NCBI GenBank assembly: GCA_903930435.1
Contig: CAIYYN010000017.1
Coordinates: 1 to 64,000 of the forward strand
Length of the DNA: 64,000 nt
Direction of reading: 5' to 3'
From: an uncultured Hyphomicrobiales bacterium
GTDB taxonomy: Bacteria; Pseudomonadota; Alphaproteobacteria; Rhizobiales; Ancalomicrobiaceae
In this document: positions 17,449 through 27,273 of the stretch, piece by piece
Layout: every line of letters begins with the position of its first letter
How positions within the stretch are numbered: position 1 is the first letter of the stretch
Notes under the pieces: model-generated
The model's database searches: none
The model's input: the letters and a program-made list of their open reading frames with translations, nothing else
What the model was told of the DNA's origin: nothing
Program-made: the position numbers and the translations under genes

Positions 17449-18453
17449 TTACGCCGTCAGCTGCTGAAACTCAGCCCGTGCCGAGGCCTCGTCGAATACA
17501 TCCGGCTGGCGGCGGCGTGCCAATGCCCGCTCGCAGCGCTGCAAGGCTGGTCCTTCGAGCAAAGGCGTCGCCTCGGCCAACTCGCGCATCTCGTCCATCT
17601 CGCCGTTACAATGGAGAATGAGATCCACTCCGGCTTCACGCGCGCGGCGAGCCTTTTCCGTCACGCTGCCGGACAGCGCCTTCATGGAGAGATCGTCGGT
17701 CATCAGGCATCCGTCAAACCCGATTTCCGCGCGGATCACATCGTGAATAACCTTGGCAGACAGTGTCGCCGGTGCGTCCGGATCAATGGCGCTATAGACG
17801 ACATGCGCCGTCATGCCGAGCGGCAAGTCCCGCAACGCCCTGAACGGCCTGAAATCAACCTGTGACAGGATTTCTCGATCGGTGACGACAATTGGCAGAG
17901 CGAGGTGACTGTCGACGCCCGCGCGGCCATGGCCGGGAATATGTTTGATGACCGGCAGAACACCACCCGCAAGCAACCCGTCAGCTGCGGACTGTCCGAG
18001 CGCAGCAACAACCTCCGGCTCCAGCCCATAGGCGCGCCGCCCGATGACGTCATGCGCGCCTTCAACCGGCACATCGAGGCATGGCACGCAATCCACGTCA
18101 ATCCCGACAGCGCGCAGGTCATGCGCCATCAGTCGCGCACCGAGATAGGCGGCCCTATGCGCCCTCCCTTGATCGATGGCGTAAATTTCGCCGAAAACAC
18201 GGGCTGCCGGATAGGCTGGCCAGTGTGGCGCGGCCATCCGTTGCACGCGCCCGCCCTCCTGATCGATCAGGATCGGCGCGTCGAAGCCAACGGCAGCCCG
18301 AAGATCCGCCGTGAGATGCCGGATCTGGTCAGGGTTGTCGCAATTCCGCTTGAAGAGAATGAAGCCCCACGGTTGGCTCTCGCTGAAAAAGCGCCTCTCC
18401 GCCTCCGTCAGGGTCAGGCCGGAGCAGCCGCTGATGAAGGCTCTCGACGTCAT
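17449..18453 (-). CDS. nagZ: beta-N-acetylhexosaminidase NagZ
   Basis: A 334-residue cytosolic family GH3 glycosidase that removes GlcNAc from muropeptides during peptidoglycan recycling. The signature KHIPGHGRAGVDSH and the catalytic Asp in CLMTDDLSMKALSG are both present, as is the LIDQEGGRVQRM loop. ATG 18453 is preferred, since an upstream in-frame start at 18507 would overlap the SPOR gene. It is placed with the division-linked SPOR gene and scpAB. Confidence 0.93.
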   Translation of the reverse strand: MTSRAFISGCSGLTLTEAERRFFSESQPWGFILFKRNCDNPDQIRHLTADLRAAVGFDAPILIDQEGGRVQRMAAPHWPAYPAARVFGEIYAIDQGRAHRAAYLGARLMAHDLRAVGIDVDCVPCLDVPVEGAHDVIGRRAYGLEPEVVAALGQSAADGLLAGGVLPVIKHIPGHGRAGVDSHLALPIVVTDREILSQVDFRPFRALRDLPLGMTAHVVYSAIDPDAPATLSAKVIHDVIRAEIGFDGCLMTDDLSMKALSGSVTEKARRAREAGVDLILHCNGEMDEMRELAEATPLLEGPALQRCERALARRRQPDVFDEASARAEFQQLTA

Positions 18454-18485
18454 GGCTGATCCAATGCGGGTGGTCGCGGACGAGC

Positions 18486-20465
18486 TCAGCGCTTGGCGAC
18501 GACGCAATCGCCGCCCTGTGCCTTGATCTGGGAGCAGAGTGCCGCCGCCTGCTCATGAGTGCCGCCAGCAAGACGCGCGCGATAATACATGCCACGAGCC
18601 CCGAGGTCGGCTTGCTGAACGTCACCACCCTTGATCCCCAGGGACGCATATTTCTGCTCTGCCGCCGCAAGTGCATGGCGCGCTTCGGCATCCGAGCGCT
18701 GCGAGGAGATCTGGACCATGTAGTCACCCGATCCAGCATCCAGAGCCGCCGGATGTGTCGGCGCAGGAGTTGATGGAGCGGCGCTCGCAGCTGGCGGCGT
18801 CGCGGCAGTCGCAAGGCGCACGGGTTGTGCGGGGGCGCTCGAGGGTCCCAGCGCCATCGGAGCATTGGCTTCAGGTGCGGGCTGCGGAGCATGCGGTACG
18901 AGAGCTGGCTGCGTACTGGCAATCGGCTTGACTACCGGCTTGACTGCGGCGGGAGGCTGGACAGCCGGTGTCTGTTGAGCCGGTGCGGCTGCAACGCTCG
19001 GCTTGGGGGCAGCAGCCGCAGGCGCAGTCGCAACAGGCTTGGTGGAAGGCGGCGTCACGGGCGGCAATGTCGCCGCTGGCGCCGAAACGGCGGGCGCAGG
19101 CTGGCTGACCGGCGGAACGACAGGTGCTGGAGCATCGACCGATGCCGTCCGCACAGGCTGCTGCGGCGCGGGGGCGTCCGGCGTGACGATTGTACCGTCC
19201 GGCCTGACGATAACGCTGTGCACGCGCTGGATCGGCGCAAGCGTATTGTTGCCCGCAATTCCTGAGCCCACGACGCGAACGGGCGGCTTGCCCGGGATCT
19301 GGTCAACCGGATCTTCCGCCTGCGTGACAAGCTTGTCCTGACCCGTCGACTTCGCCGCATCCAGATTGGGGCCGGTCGCGGTGATGGGCTGCTGGACAAC
19401 CTGTTCCTTCACCGGCTTACCATCCGCGCGGATCAGCGGGATATCGCCGCCAGTCAAGCTGCGACCGGAAACCACCTTGTAGGCAAAGACACTGCCGACA
19501 CCAACGACCAGGACGCCAACGAGCGACAGAGCCACAAACATACCCGTCGAACGCGCGCGCTTGGGTTCGAGGCGTTCCTGCCTGCGGGTGGGCTGAACAT
19601 AATCGTCCTCATCATCAGGACCAGCGTCGCGGACGGGATAGAGACCCTGCGACGAAACCGCGTAGCCTTCGTCGTCCGCGCCATAATAACCGCTCTGGGC
19701 CCCAGCCTCATGCGGGTGACCGTAGGCACCAGCTGGATCAAGCTCGCCGTGATCGGCGTAGTACTGTTCATCATCGAACTCATGACCGGCATGTTCCCGA
19801 TGACCGGACGTATCGACATAAGACTCATCTACGAGATGGCCCGAGGCAGAAGTGGAGCGCGTCGATCTCATCATCCCAACGTCCTCCGAATGGCGCGCAG
19901 CAGACGGCGCGGAGCGCAACACAGCATGCATTGGCAAGGTTACCTCGTCATCAGACTGAGGCTCCTGATACTGCGCTGGCGCACGCCCGCCAGATGCATG
20001 CACATCAGATTGCGGCAACCTAGCGTCAGACCGCGCGGATTGCGGGACAAATTGATCCAGATTGGGTGCCGGCGGCAAGTTCCGGAGATTTTCGGACCGG
20101 ATTTCATTGAAAAGTTCGACTTCAAGGTCTTCGAGCTGACCCGGCATCGGCTGAGGCGTTATCCCTGCACGAACGGTGGTCCGGGCACCCGGATCACGCC
20201 AGGATGTATCCCGTCGCGGATAATCGCGGCTAGCGCCAGCAGTGTCACGCTGTTCGCCCGGAGCGCGCCGCGCCGTGCCGGGACTGGCCGCAGCCTGCCG
20301 TGCAGTCGACTGCGTCGCGGGGGCCGTATCGCCAACGATGCGCGCCAACTCATCAAGCGGATCTTCGTCAAAACCGAACCCGGCCCGGGTACCAGTCGTA
20401 TCCTGGAACTCGGAGTCTCGAAGAGCTGACTGATCACGGAACCGATTGCGAATGACTTCAGGCAT
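18486..20465 (-). CDS. SPOR-domain cell-envelope protein
   Basis: A 659-residue inner-membrane protein: a long acidic, low-complexity cytoplasmic part (about 1-300), a single membrane helix (MFVALSLVGVLVVGVGSVFA), a Pro/Ala/Val-rich periplasmic linker of about 250 residues, and a C-terminal SPOR domain of about 75 residues (YMVQISSQRSDAEARHALAA to the end). SPOR domains bind denuded peptidoglycan at division sites. The family is regularly found between argS and nagZ in alphaproteobacteria. GGAGG lies 12 bp before ATG 20465 and 3 bp before a TTG at 20474; ATG is preferred but the choice is not certain. It is transcribed after argS, with an 83-bp gap. Confidence 0.88.
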   Translation of the reverse strand: MPEVIRNRFRDQSALRDSEFQDTTGTRAGFGFDEDPLDELARIVGDTAPATQSTARQAAASPGTARRAPGEQRDTAGASRDYPRRDTSWRDPGARTTVRAGITPQPMPGQLEDLEVELFNEIRSENLRNLPPAPNLDQFVPQSARSDARLPQSDVHASGGRAPAQYQEPQSDDEVTLPMHAVLRSAPSAARHSEDVGMMRSTRSTSASGHLVDESYVDTSGHREHAGHEFDDEQYYADHGELDPAGAYGHPHEAGAQSGYYGADDEGYAVSSQGLYPVRDAGPDDEDDYVQPTRRQERLEPKRARSTGMFVALSLVGVLVVGVGSVFAYKVVSGRSLTGGDIPLIRADGKPVKEQVVQQPITATGPNLDAAKSTGQDKLVTQAEDPVDQIPGKPPVRVVGSGIAGNNTLAPIQRVHSVIVRPDGTIVTPDAPAPQQPVRTASVDAPAPVVPPVSQPAPAVSAPAATLPPVTPPSTKPVATAPAAAAPKPSVAAAPAQQTPAVQPPAAVKPVVKPIASTQPALVPHAPQPAPEANAPMALGPSSAPAQPVRLATAATPPAASAAPSTPAPTHPAALDAGSGDYMVQISSQRSDAEARHALAAAEQKYASLGIKGGDVQQADLGARGMYYRARLAGGTHEQAAALCSQIKAQGGDCVVAKR

Positions 20466-20548
20466 CGAACTCAACTACCTCCGCATCCAGCGCGCCGACC
20501 GACATGGTCGACGTTCGCCAAGGATACCCGGCCAGAAACCGACGCCCT

Positions 20549-22306
20549 TCACCGCATTTCTTCAGGCGCTGACACGCCCAATAGTGCGAGCCCGGACGCA
20601 AGTACTAGAGCAACAGCTTCCACCATTGCCAATCGGGCCATGGTTGAAAGTAAATCGTCAGGGTTAATAAAGCGTAATTGAGGCATATCCTTGCCCCTGT
20701 TCCAATGTCCGTGCAGATCGCTCGCCAACTCATAGAGATAGAATGCGATCCGGTGCGGTTCGTGGCTGATTGCCGCTGATTCGAGCAATCTGGTCCACTC
20801 CGCCAAGCGTTTGATGATCCCCAATTCACCAACATCGGTCAATGTGTCGAGCGGCACCTTTCCGAGGGTTTCCCGCGAAATATCGACATTCTTCAGTTCA
20901 TTTGCCGCTTGACGAAACACGGACCGTGTTCTGGCATAGGCGTACTGAACGTAAAAGACCGGATTATCTTTCGACTGTTCGGTGACCTTCTGGAAATCGA
21001 AATCCAGCGGCGCATCATTTTTTCGATAGAGCATCATGAACCGGACCGGATCGGAGCCGACTTCTTCGACGACATCGCGCAAGGTCACGAAATCCCCCGA
21101 GCGCTTTGACATTTTGACCGGCTCGCCACCGCGCAGCAATTTGACGAGTTGGACAAGCTTGACATCAAGCGTCGCGGATCCGCCGGACATCGCCTTGACG
21201 GCAGCCTGCATGCGCTTGACATAGCCGCCGTGATCCGCGCCCCAGACGTCGATCTGATCGGCGTACCCGCGCTGGAACTTATCAAAATGATAGGCGATAT
21301 CAGAGGCAAAGTAGGTATAGCTGCCATCCGACTTCATGAGCGGGCGGTCGACGTCATCACCAAACTCGGACGAGCGAAACAGGGTCTGCTCGCGATCTTC
21401 CCAATCCTCGGGCAATTGGCCCTTGGGCGGCGGAAGTCGGCCCTCATAGATCAGCCCCTTCTCCTTGAGTGTTTCCATCGCCTGAAACACACGATCATTG
21501 TTGTGCGCCTGCAGGCTCGCCTCGGAGAAGAAAACGTCGTGGTGGACGTCGAGCAGCGCGAGATCCTCACGGATCATCGCCATCATAGCGTCAATGGCGA
21601 TGCGCTTGACCATCGGCAGCCATTCCGCCTCGTCCAGTGCAAGCAGGGCGCGACCGTAACGGGCGACCAGATCGACCCCGACCGGCTTCAGGTAATCACC
21701 GGGGTACAAGCCTTCCGGGATTGTGATGGTTTCCCCAAGTGCCTCGCGATACCGGAGATAGGCTGACTGAGCCAGCACATCGACCTGCGCACCTGCGTCA
21801 TTGATGTAATATTCCTTGGTTACGCTGAACCCGGCAAAAGCCAAGAGATTGGCGAGCGCATCGCCGAACACCGCACCCCGGCAATGACCGACATGCATCG
21901 GGCCTGTCGGATTGGCCGAGACATATTCCACGTTGACCTTGGCACCCTTGCCGGCACCTGAGCGACCGTATTCGGTGCCCTTTTCAAGAATGTCGCCGAT
22001 GACCCGGTGCCAGTAGCCTTCCGCGAGGCGCAGGTTCAGGAAACCGGGACCTGCCACGTCAACCGACGTCACATCCGGCTCGGACTTCAGCGCTGCGGCC
22101 AGCTGTGTTGCCAGATCGCGCGGGGACTTGCCCATCGGCTTGGCCAGCACCATCGCTGCGTTGACTGCCAGATCGCCGTGGGAAGGATCGCGCGGCGGCT
22201 CAACAGCGATGCGCGTCAGGTCGAGGGCTGATCCATCCGTCGCCGTCCAGGCAAGAGCCTTGATGTGGCTGGCAACGCGGTCGCTGAAATCGGCAAATAC
22301 ATTCAT
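20549..22306 (-). CDS. argS: arginyl-tRNA synthetase
   Basis: A 585-residue class I aminoacyl-tRNA synthetase. The HIGH motif reads HVGH in [15 protein letters not shown], the KMSKS loop reads KMSKRSGD, and the C-terminal DALR anticodon-binding region is present ([20 protein letters not shown]). ATG 22306 is chosen because the family begins MNVFADF; a longer frame from 22381 is not conserved in type. It is first of the argS-SPOR-nagZ-scpAB run and follows dgt by 104 bp. Confidence 0.96.
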   Translation of the reverse strand: MNVFADFSDRVASHIKALAWTATDGSALDLTRIAVEPPRDPSHGDLAVNAAMVLAKPMGKSPRDLATQLAAALKSEPDVTSVDVAGPGFLNLRLAEGYWHRVIGDILEKGTEYGRSGAGKGAKVNVEYVSANPTGPMHVGHCRGAVFGDALANLLAFAGFSVTKEYYINDAGAQVDVLAQSAYLRYREALGETITIPEGLYPGDYLKPVGVDLVARYGRALLALDEAEWLPMVKRIAIDAMMAMIREDLALLDVHHDVFFSEASLQAHNNDRVFQAMETLKEKGLIYEGRLPPPKGQLPEDWEDREQTLFRSSEFGDDVDRPLMKSDGSYTYFASDIAYHFDKFQRGYADQIDVWGADHGGYVKRMQAAVKAMSGGSATLDVKLVQLVKLLRGGEPVKMSKRSGDFVTLRDVVEEVGSDPVRFMMLYRKNDAPLDFDFQKVTEQSKDNPVFYVQYAYARTRSVFRQAANELKNVDISRETLGKVPLDTLTDVGELGIIKRLAEWTRLLESAAISHEPHRIAFYLYELASDLHGHWNRGKDMPQLRFINPDDLLSTMARLAMVEAVALVLASGLALLGVSAPEEMR

Positions 22307-22410
22307 GGTCTCGCGACCCTTCCCTATGCAGGTGATATCAATTTGGCGCGATGAAGCATGGCGACGTTCGGGCGCGGCCACACAAGATCTGATCCAAGAT
22401 GAGCGGCGAA

Positions 22411-23652
22411 CTAACGTAATTCCGGCGTATGGTCAAACAGACGCGCGTGATCCGCCAGGGCAAAGCGATCCGTCATCCCGGCAATATAGTCGCAAACACG
22501 GCGCGCGCGCATCTCTTTGTCAATCGGATCAAGTCCGCGCCGCCATTCAGCAGGCAGGTCGGCATCGCCGCTGAAGTAGGCCCCGAAGAGATCGCGAACG
22601 ACCCCTTCTGCAGCCGACATTACAGCTTTGACAGGCACGGAACGATAGACGTTCGCAAACAGGAAGGTTTTGATCGCGCGATCATTTTCGGCCATGTCGG
22701 GTGAAAAGGTGACCAGTGGCCTGTCAAGACCACGCACGGCGTCAGCTGAATCCGGTCGATGGTCCGCGATGCGCTTCAGCGCTTCGGAAATGACATCTTC
22801 GACCATGCGCGTGATCAGTCGCCGCGTGACTTCCTGCGTCAGCCGAACCTCGTCCAACTGGCGATACCGCGCCCTCACTTCGCTCACAAGCGCCGCCAGC
22901 ACCGGCACGTCATCCAACTGATCGATCTGCACAAGTCCCGCCCGCAAGCCATCGTCGAGATCATGCGCATCATAGGCGATATCATCGGCAATGGCCGCGA
23001 CCTGGGCTTCAGCGGACGCATAACGATCGAGCAGCAGGTCCTGACTGCGCTGATAGACCCGGATCGCATACGGCAATTCGCGTGCTGCGCCGCTTGCGTG
23101 ATGATGCGCCTTGAGCGGTATCCCGTCGGCATCGACCAAGGGTCCATTGTGCTTGACAAAGCCTTCAAGCGTCTCCCAGGACAGATTGAGACCATCGAAA
23201 TCGGCATACCGGGTTTCAAGTTTTGTGACGAGCCGCAGCGTCTGCGCGTTATGATCAAAGCCGCCATAATCCGCCATGACGGCTTGCATGGCTCGCTCTC
23301 CGGCATGACCGAACGGGGTGTGGCCGAGGTCGTGGCCGAGCGCGAGCGCTTCTGCCAGATCCTCATCGAGGCGCAGGGCACGGGCGAGCGCACGGGCGAT
23401 CTGCGACACCTCGATGGTGTGGGTCAGGCGCGAGCGGAAGTGATCGCCTTCGTGGACGATGAAAACCTGGGTCTTGTAGGCCAGCCGCCGAAATCCGGCG
23501 GAATGGATGATCCGGTCGCGATCGCGCTGGAACGGCGTCCGCGTCGGGCTTGCCGGTTCCGGCACAAGCCGCCCGCGGGTTTGTCGGGGATCGCTGGCAA
23601 AGGACGCCCGTGGTTCGCCACCAAACCCGATCTGAGTGCTCACATCCACCAT
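22411..23652 (-). CDS. dgt: deoxyguanosinetriphosphate triphosphohydrolase-like protein
   Basis: A 413-residue HD-domain dNTP triphosphohydrolase, which would split dNTPs to nucleoside and triphosphate. The N-terminus has [20 protein letters not shown] and [18 protein letters not shown], followed by the metal site: [14 protein letters not shown] and [15 protein letters not shown] (the HD pair). The family is the dGTPase type 2 common in alphaproteobacteria. ATG 23652 is the first plausible start; an upstream frame to 23724 is possible. It is divergent from erpA, a conserved arrangement. Confidence 0.93.
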   Translation of the reverse strand: MVDVSTQIGFGGEPRASFASDPRQTRGRLVPEPASPTRTPFQRDRDRIIHSAGFRRLAYKTQVFIVHEGDHFRSRLTHTIEVSQIARALARALRLDEDLAEALALGHDLGHTPFGHAGERAMQAVMADYGGFDHNAQTLRLVTKLETRYADFDGLNLSWETLEGFVKHNGPLVDADGIPLKAHHHASGAARELPYAIRVYQRSQDLLLDRYASAEAQVAAIADDIAYDAHDLDDGLRAGLVQIDQLDDVPVLAALVSEVRARYRQLDEVRLTQEVTRRLITRMVEDVISEALKRIADHRPDSADAVRGLDRPLVTFSPDMAENDRAIKTFLFANVYRSVPVKAVMSAAEGVVRDLFGAYFSGDADLPAEWRRGLDPIDKEMRARRVCDYIAGMTDRFALADHARLFDHTPELR

Positions 23653-23862
23653 GTGCAGGCCACTTCCCCTAAACGACGACTTTTGCCCGATTTGACCGAC
23701 GAGTTGATCGCCGGATAGCACCATTCGAGCGCTGATCGCGCATCAACCGAGAATCACGCCTTGATCTTGTCTCCCGGTGACCGCATCTTAGGGGTTATCT
23801 GATGGCGACACCACGACAGCCGCTGCCCTTGAAGCAGCGCGAGCCCAAAAAGGATCGGTATC

Positions 23863-24213
23863 ATGTCTGATCACCAGACGACTTCGGTAGACCCGCTCAG
23901 CATCACCGCGAGCGCTGCCAAACGCATTGCCAAGATACTGGCTGATGAACCGGCAGGTACGCTGATGCGCGTCGGCGTCAATGGCGGCGGCTGCCAGGGG
24001 TTCTCCTACGACTTTGAAATGACGCAGGAACGTCGGGACGATGATGTCGCCATTACCCGCGATGGCGTGACGGTCCTCGTCGACGGCGCGGCTATAGATC
24101 TGATCGCAGGCAGCGAGCTTGATTTCGTCGACAATCTGATCGGCCAGTCGTTTCAGGTCAAGAACCCGAATGCTGCCTCCACATGCGGCTGCGGAACGAG
24201 TTTCTCGATCTGA
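23863..24213 (+). CDS. erpA: iron-sulfur cluster insertion protein ErpA
   Basis: A 116-residue A-type carrier that delivers Fe-S clusters to apoproteins. The three conserved cysteines are C44 in NGGGCQGFSYDF and C108/C110 in STCGCGTSF; the SELDFVDNLIGQSFQVKNPNA segment precedes the last pair. AAGGATCGG lies upstream of ATG 23863. It is divergent from dgt. Confidence 0.94.
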   Translation: MSDHQTTSVDPLSITASAAKRIAKILADEPAGTLMRVGVNGGGCQGFSYDFEMTQERRDDDVAITRDGVTVLVDGAAIDLIAGSELDFVDNLIGQSFQVKNPNAASTCGCGTSFSI

Positions 24214-24245
24214 GTGGGTTCGTCGGCGCGGACCCAACGCCCACG

Positions 24246-24355
24246 CTGTCATCCCGGCGCAGGCCGGTATCCAGTTTTGATCGCAAAATAAACCACTTAA
24301 CCCGGTTCTCCACAGCAACCTGGCCGCGGGATCCCGGCATTCGCCGGGATGACAG
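24246..24355. repeat. inverted intergenic repeat (GTCATCCCGG type)
   Basis: CTGTCATCCCGGCG at 24246-24259 is mirrored exactly by CGCCGGGATGACAG at 24342-24355. Inner sequences (CAGGCCGGTATCCAG and GGGATCCCGGCATT) are also complementary in part. The pattern matches the widespread proteobacterial intergenic palindromes that read outward as GTCATCCCGG...CCGGGATGAC. It lies between the convergent erpA and pccB genes and may act as a hairpin in either transcript. Confidence 0.7.
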
Positions 24356-24387
24356 GCTACCGAAGCGCCGCCCCGCTGGTACTCCCG

Positions 24388-25920
24388 TCAAAGCGGAATA
24401 TTATCGTGCTTCTTCCAGGGGTTTTCCTGCTGCTTGTTGCGGCAGAGCCGAAGCGCGCGATTGATGCGTGAGCGGGTGGCGCGCGGCTTGATCACGTCGT
24501 CGATGTAACCGCGCTCAGCTGCTACGAACGGGTTCGCAAAGCGACGCTGATACTCCGCCGTCCGCTCGGCAATCTTGGCGGCATCGCCCAATTCCGAGCG
24601 ATAGAGGATCTCGACCGCGCCCTTGGCACCCATGACGGCGATCTCGGCGGTCGGCCAGGCGTAGTTGAAATCTCCACGCAGATGCTTCGAACTCATCACG
24701 TCATACGCGCCGCCATAGGCCTTGCGGGTGATGACCGTGATTTTCGGCACCGTTGCCTCGGCATAGGCGAACAGCAGCTTTGCGCCGTGCTTGATCAAGC
24801 CACCGTATTCCTGCGCCGTTCCCGGCAGGAAGCCCGGCACATCGACGAATGTGACCACCGGGATATTGAAGCAATCGCAAAAGCGCACGAATCGGGCTGC
24901 TTTCTTTGAGGCATCAATATCCAGCACGCCCGCCAGCACCATCGGCTGATTGGCGACGATCCCGACCGTGCGCCCCTCCATGCGCGCCAGACCGCAAAGG
25001 ATATTCTTGGCGTGATTGGCCTGAATCTCGAAGAAATCACCCTCATCGACGACCTTCAGGATCAGTTCCTTCATGTCGTAGGGCTTGTTCGGATTATCCG
25101 GGATCAGCGTATCCAGCGACAATTCGACCCGATCCTGATCATCCCACGTCTGGATTTCCGGCAGTTCCGCCTTGTTATGGGCAGGCAGGAAATCAACGAG
25201 GCGTCGAACCTGCAAGAGCGCTTCGACGTCGTTCTCGAAGGAGCCATCGGCAACCGATGACTTCGTCGTGTGGATCGAGGCACCACCCAGTTCTTCCGAC
25301 GTCACGATTTCATTGGTCACCGTCTTCACGACATCGGGACCCGTGACAAACATGTAGCTCGTATCACGCACCATGAAGATGAAATCGGTCATAGCGGGCG
25401 AATAGACGTCGCCACCGGCGCAGGGCCCCATGATGACCGATATCTGCGGGATCACGCCCGATGCCAGCACATTGCGCTGGAACACTTCGCCATAGCCGCC
25501 GAGCGCTGCGACGCCTTCCTGAATGCGGGCGCCACCGGCATCGAACAGGCCGATGATCGGTGCGCGATTGCGTAGCGCCATGTCCTGCAGCTTGACGATC
25601 TTGGCCGCATGGGTCTCCGAGAGGGAGCCACCGAACACCGTGAAGTCCTTGGCGAACAGATAGACCGTCCTGCCGTTGATCGTGCCGGACCCGGTGACGA
25701 CGCCATCGCCTGGGACCTTCTGGTCTGCCATGCCAAAATCAGTGCAGCGATGCTCGACATAGATGTCGATTTCTTCGAACGAGTGCTCATCCAGCAGCAC
25801 CTGGATCCGCTCGCGCGCCGTCAGCTTGCCGCGCGCATGCTGGGCTGCAAACCGCTTTTCACCACCGCCAGCCCAGGCTTCCGAGCGACGGCGTTCAAGT
25901 TCGGCGAGGATTTCTTTCAT
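24388..25920 (-). CDS. pccB: propionyl-CoA carboxylase beta subunit
   Basis: A 510-residue carboxyltransferase subunit that moves CO2 from carboxybiotin to propionyl-CoA, giving methylmalonyl-CoA. Length and motifs fit PccB: the N-terminal [15 protein letters not shown], the oxyanion loops [14 protein letters not shown] and [30 protein letters not shown], and the C-terminal [16 protein letters not shown]. The Asp in the [11 protein letters not shown] loop is the one that sets propionyl-CoA specificity in related enzymes. No pccA lies in the window. Repeats fill the gap upstream of it. Confidence 0.92.
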   Translation of the reverse strand: MKEILAELERRRSEAWAGGGEKRFAAQHARGKLTARERIQVLLDEHSFEEIDIYVEHRCTDFGMADQKVPGDGVVTGSGTINGRTVYLFAKDFTVFGGSLSETHAAKIVKLQDMALRNRAPIIGLFDAGGARIQEGVAALGGYGEVFQRNVLASGVIPQISVIMGPCAGGDVYSPAMTDFIFMVRDTSYMFVTGPDVVKTVTNEIVTSEELGGASIHTTKSSVADGSFENDVEALLQVRRLVDFLPAHNKAELPEIQTWDDQDRVELSLDTLIPDNPNKPYDMKELILKVVDEGDFFEIQANHAKNILCGLARMEGRTVGIVANQPMVLAGVLDIDASKKAARFVRFCDCFNIPVVTFVDVPGFLPGTAQEYGGLIKHGAKLLFAYAEATVPKITVITRKAYGGAYDVMSSKHLRGDFNYAWPTAEIAVMGAKGAVEILYRSELGDAAKIAERTAEYQRRFANPFVAAERGYIDDVIKPRATRSRINRALRLCRNKQQENPWKKHDNIPL

Positions 25921-26405
25921 CGAGCAATAATCCCTGACATAAGACGTTGGTCAGGTCTTACCATGCAAGGGAGAGCCGGCAAAGTGCGCCAAAGGACTAG
26001 GTCGCTTTGGTCGCATACCTCCCCGGAGGCAGGAATTATCCAACGGACTGCGGCGCAAGGCCGTCAGCGCAACCGTTCGCGTCTGGCGCAACATGCTTCC
26101 CCGTCACGGGGAGGTCGGCACGCAGTGCCGGGTGGGGTGAAATACGAACACATTCGAAATCCAAACAAGACCCCCACCCCCGGCTGACGCCGGACCCTCC
26201 CCGAAGGGAGAGATGACCCAACGAGCTGCGCGCAAGGCCGTCAGCGCAACCGGTCCAGTCTGGCTGGACATACCTCCCCCTCACGGGGAGGTCGGCACAT
26301 CGTGCCGGGTGGGGCGAAATCACCGACGCATCCGAAATCCGGACAAGACCCCCACCCCCGGCTCGCGCAGGACCCTCCCCGGAGGGAGGGATGAAACGGC
26401 GATCA
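25921..26405. other. intergenic region filled by repeats
   Basis: A 485-bp gap between pccB and the PheC-like gene, both on the minus strand. Most of it (about 26020-26395) is two tandem copies of a repeat of about 177 bp. Open frames here follow the repeats and are not called as genes. Confidence 0.6.
26040..26395. repeat. two tandem copies of a 177-bp intergenic repeat
   Basis: Shared blocks recur with a period of 177-178 bp: GCGCAAGGCCGTCAGCGCAA at 26053 and 26230; GGGGAGGTCGGCA at 26108 and 26285; GACCCCCACCCCCGGCT at 26169 and 26347. Each copy contains strong inverted pairs such as CCTCCCCCTCACGGGGAGG and GGCAC...GTGCC. The sequence is of the type found scattered in intergenic regions of several Hyphomicrobiales. 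Copy borders are approximate. Confidence 0.85.
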
Positions 26406-27197
26406 TCAATCACCAAAATATTTGGCGAAAATGGCCTTGGTCTTGCCGGTTGCGCCCATGATGTGCAGGGCCTGATTGATGAACTGCTGCAAGGGCACGT
26501 CGCGCTGCAGCCAATAGGCCTTTTCGGCAAAATCGAAGGGCTTGTCGGGATGGATCGAGCAGAGCACGCCTGCATGGTTCTTCTGCTGGAACAGGGTCTC
26601 GGAACTGTCGGTCACCATGACATCCTGTCGACCATCGGCAATCTCCTCGAAGATCTTCGTGTTATCCGGGAACACCGTAATCGTCGCCTTGGGGAAATTT
26701 GCCTTGGCGAACACTTCGTTCGTCCCACCCGGATTGACGACTGCCCGCGTGGACGGCTGGTTCAGCTGATCCAGCGTCTGATATTTGGCTACATCTGCAC
26801 AGCGAGCGATCGGTGTCTTGCCCTCACGCATGATCGGATCGGTGAAATAGCCGAGCTTCTGGCGCGGGATCGTGATCGAGACACCGCCCATCACCATGTC
26901 AAACTTATCGGCCTTGAAATCATCCGTCATCTTTGGCCACGCGGTCTGGACGAATTCGACCTTGACGCCGAGCGTCGTGCCCAACGCATTGGCGATGTCG
27001 ATGTCATAGCCCTCAAACTGGCCGGTTTCCTTGTTGAGGAATGTGAACGGCTTGTAATCGCCGGTCGTGCCGACCTTGAGGACACCGCGCGTCAGGATCT
27101 CGTCCAGACGGGACGTCGATTGCGCCTCTGCCGCCTGAAATCCGCAGAAACTCAGTCCGAGAGCAAGTACGAAAGACAGTCGATTGATCCGCAACAT
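26406..27197 (-). CDS. periplasmic cyclohexadienyl dehydratase-like (PheC-like) protein, SBP family 3 fold
   Basis: A 263-residue exported protein with an N-terminal signal peptide (about residues 1-25, ending GFQAAEAQ). The body is the type-2 periplasmic-binding fold of SBP family 3: LKVGTTGDYKPFTF, GQFEGYDIDIANALG, MVMGGVSITIPRQ, NPGGTNEVFAK and a late VMVTDSSETLF. The MGGVSIT and NPGGTNE segments and the short length point to the PheC branch, which dehydrates prephenate/arogenate in the periplasm, and less to an amino-acid transport receptor. No permease or ATPase gene is adjacent, which supports the enzyme reading. An orphan binding protein remains possible. Confidence 0.7.
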   Translation of the reverse strand: MLRINRLSFVLALGLSFCGFQAAEAQSTSRLDEILTRGVLKVGTTGDYKPFTFLNKETGQFEGYDIDIANALGTTLGVKVEFVQTAWPKMTDDFKADKFDMVMGGVSITIPRQKLGYFTDPIMREGKTPIARCADVAKYQTLDQLNQPSTRAVVNPGGTNEVFAKANFPKATITVFPDNTKIFEEIADGRQDVMVTDSSETLFQQKNHAGVLCSIHPDKPFDFAEKAYWLQRDVPLQQFINQALHIMGATGKTKAIFAKYFGD

Positions 27198-27273
27198 GCA
27201 GGCATCCCCCCATTTGGCTTTTCGTCAGCCTAGAGGCGAACAGGCGCGCTGGCAATCCGGGATGCAGCAGAGG

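Noticed and set aside
22759-23718. 319-codon plus-strand frame opposite dgt
   Set aside because: It is a shadow of the conserved HD-domain gene on the minus strand.
25990-26575. Open frames across the tandem 177-bp repeats
   Set aside because: They follow the GC-rich hairpin repeats on both strands and run into the PheC-like gene, so they are by-products of repeat sequence.
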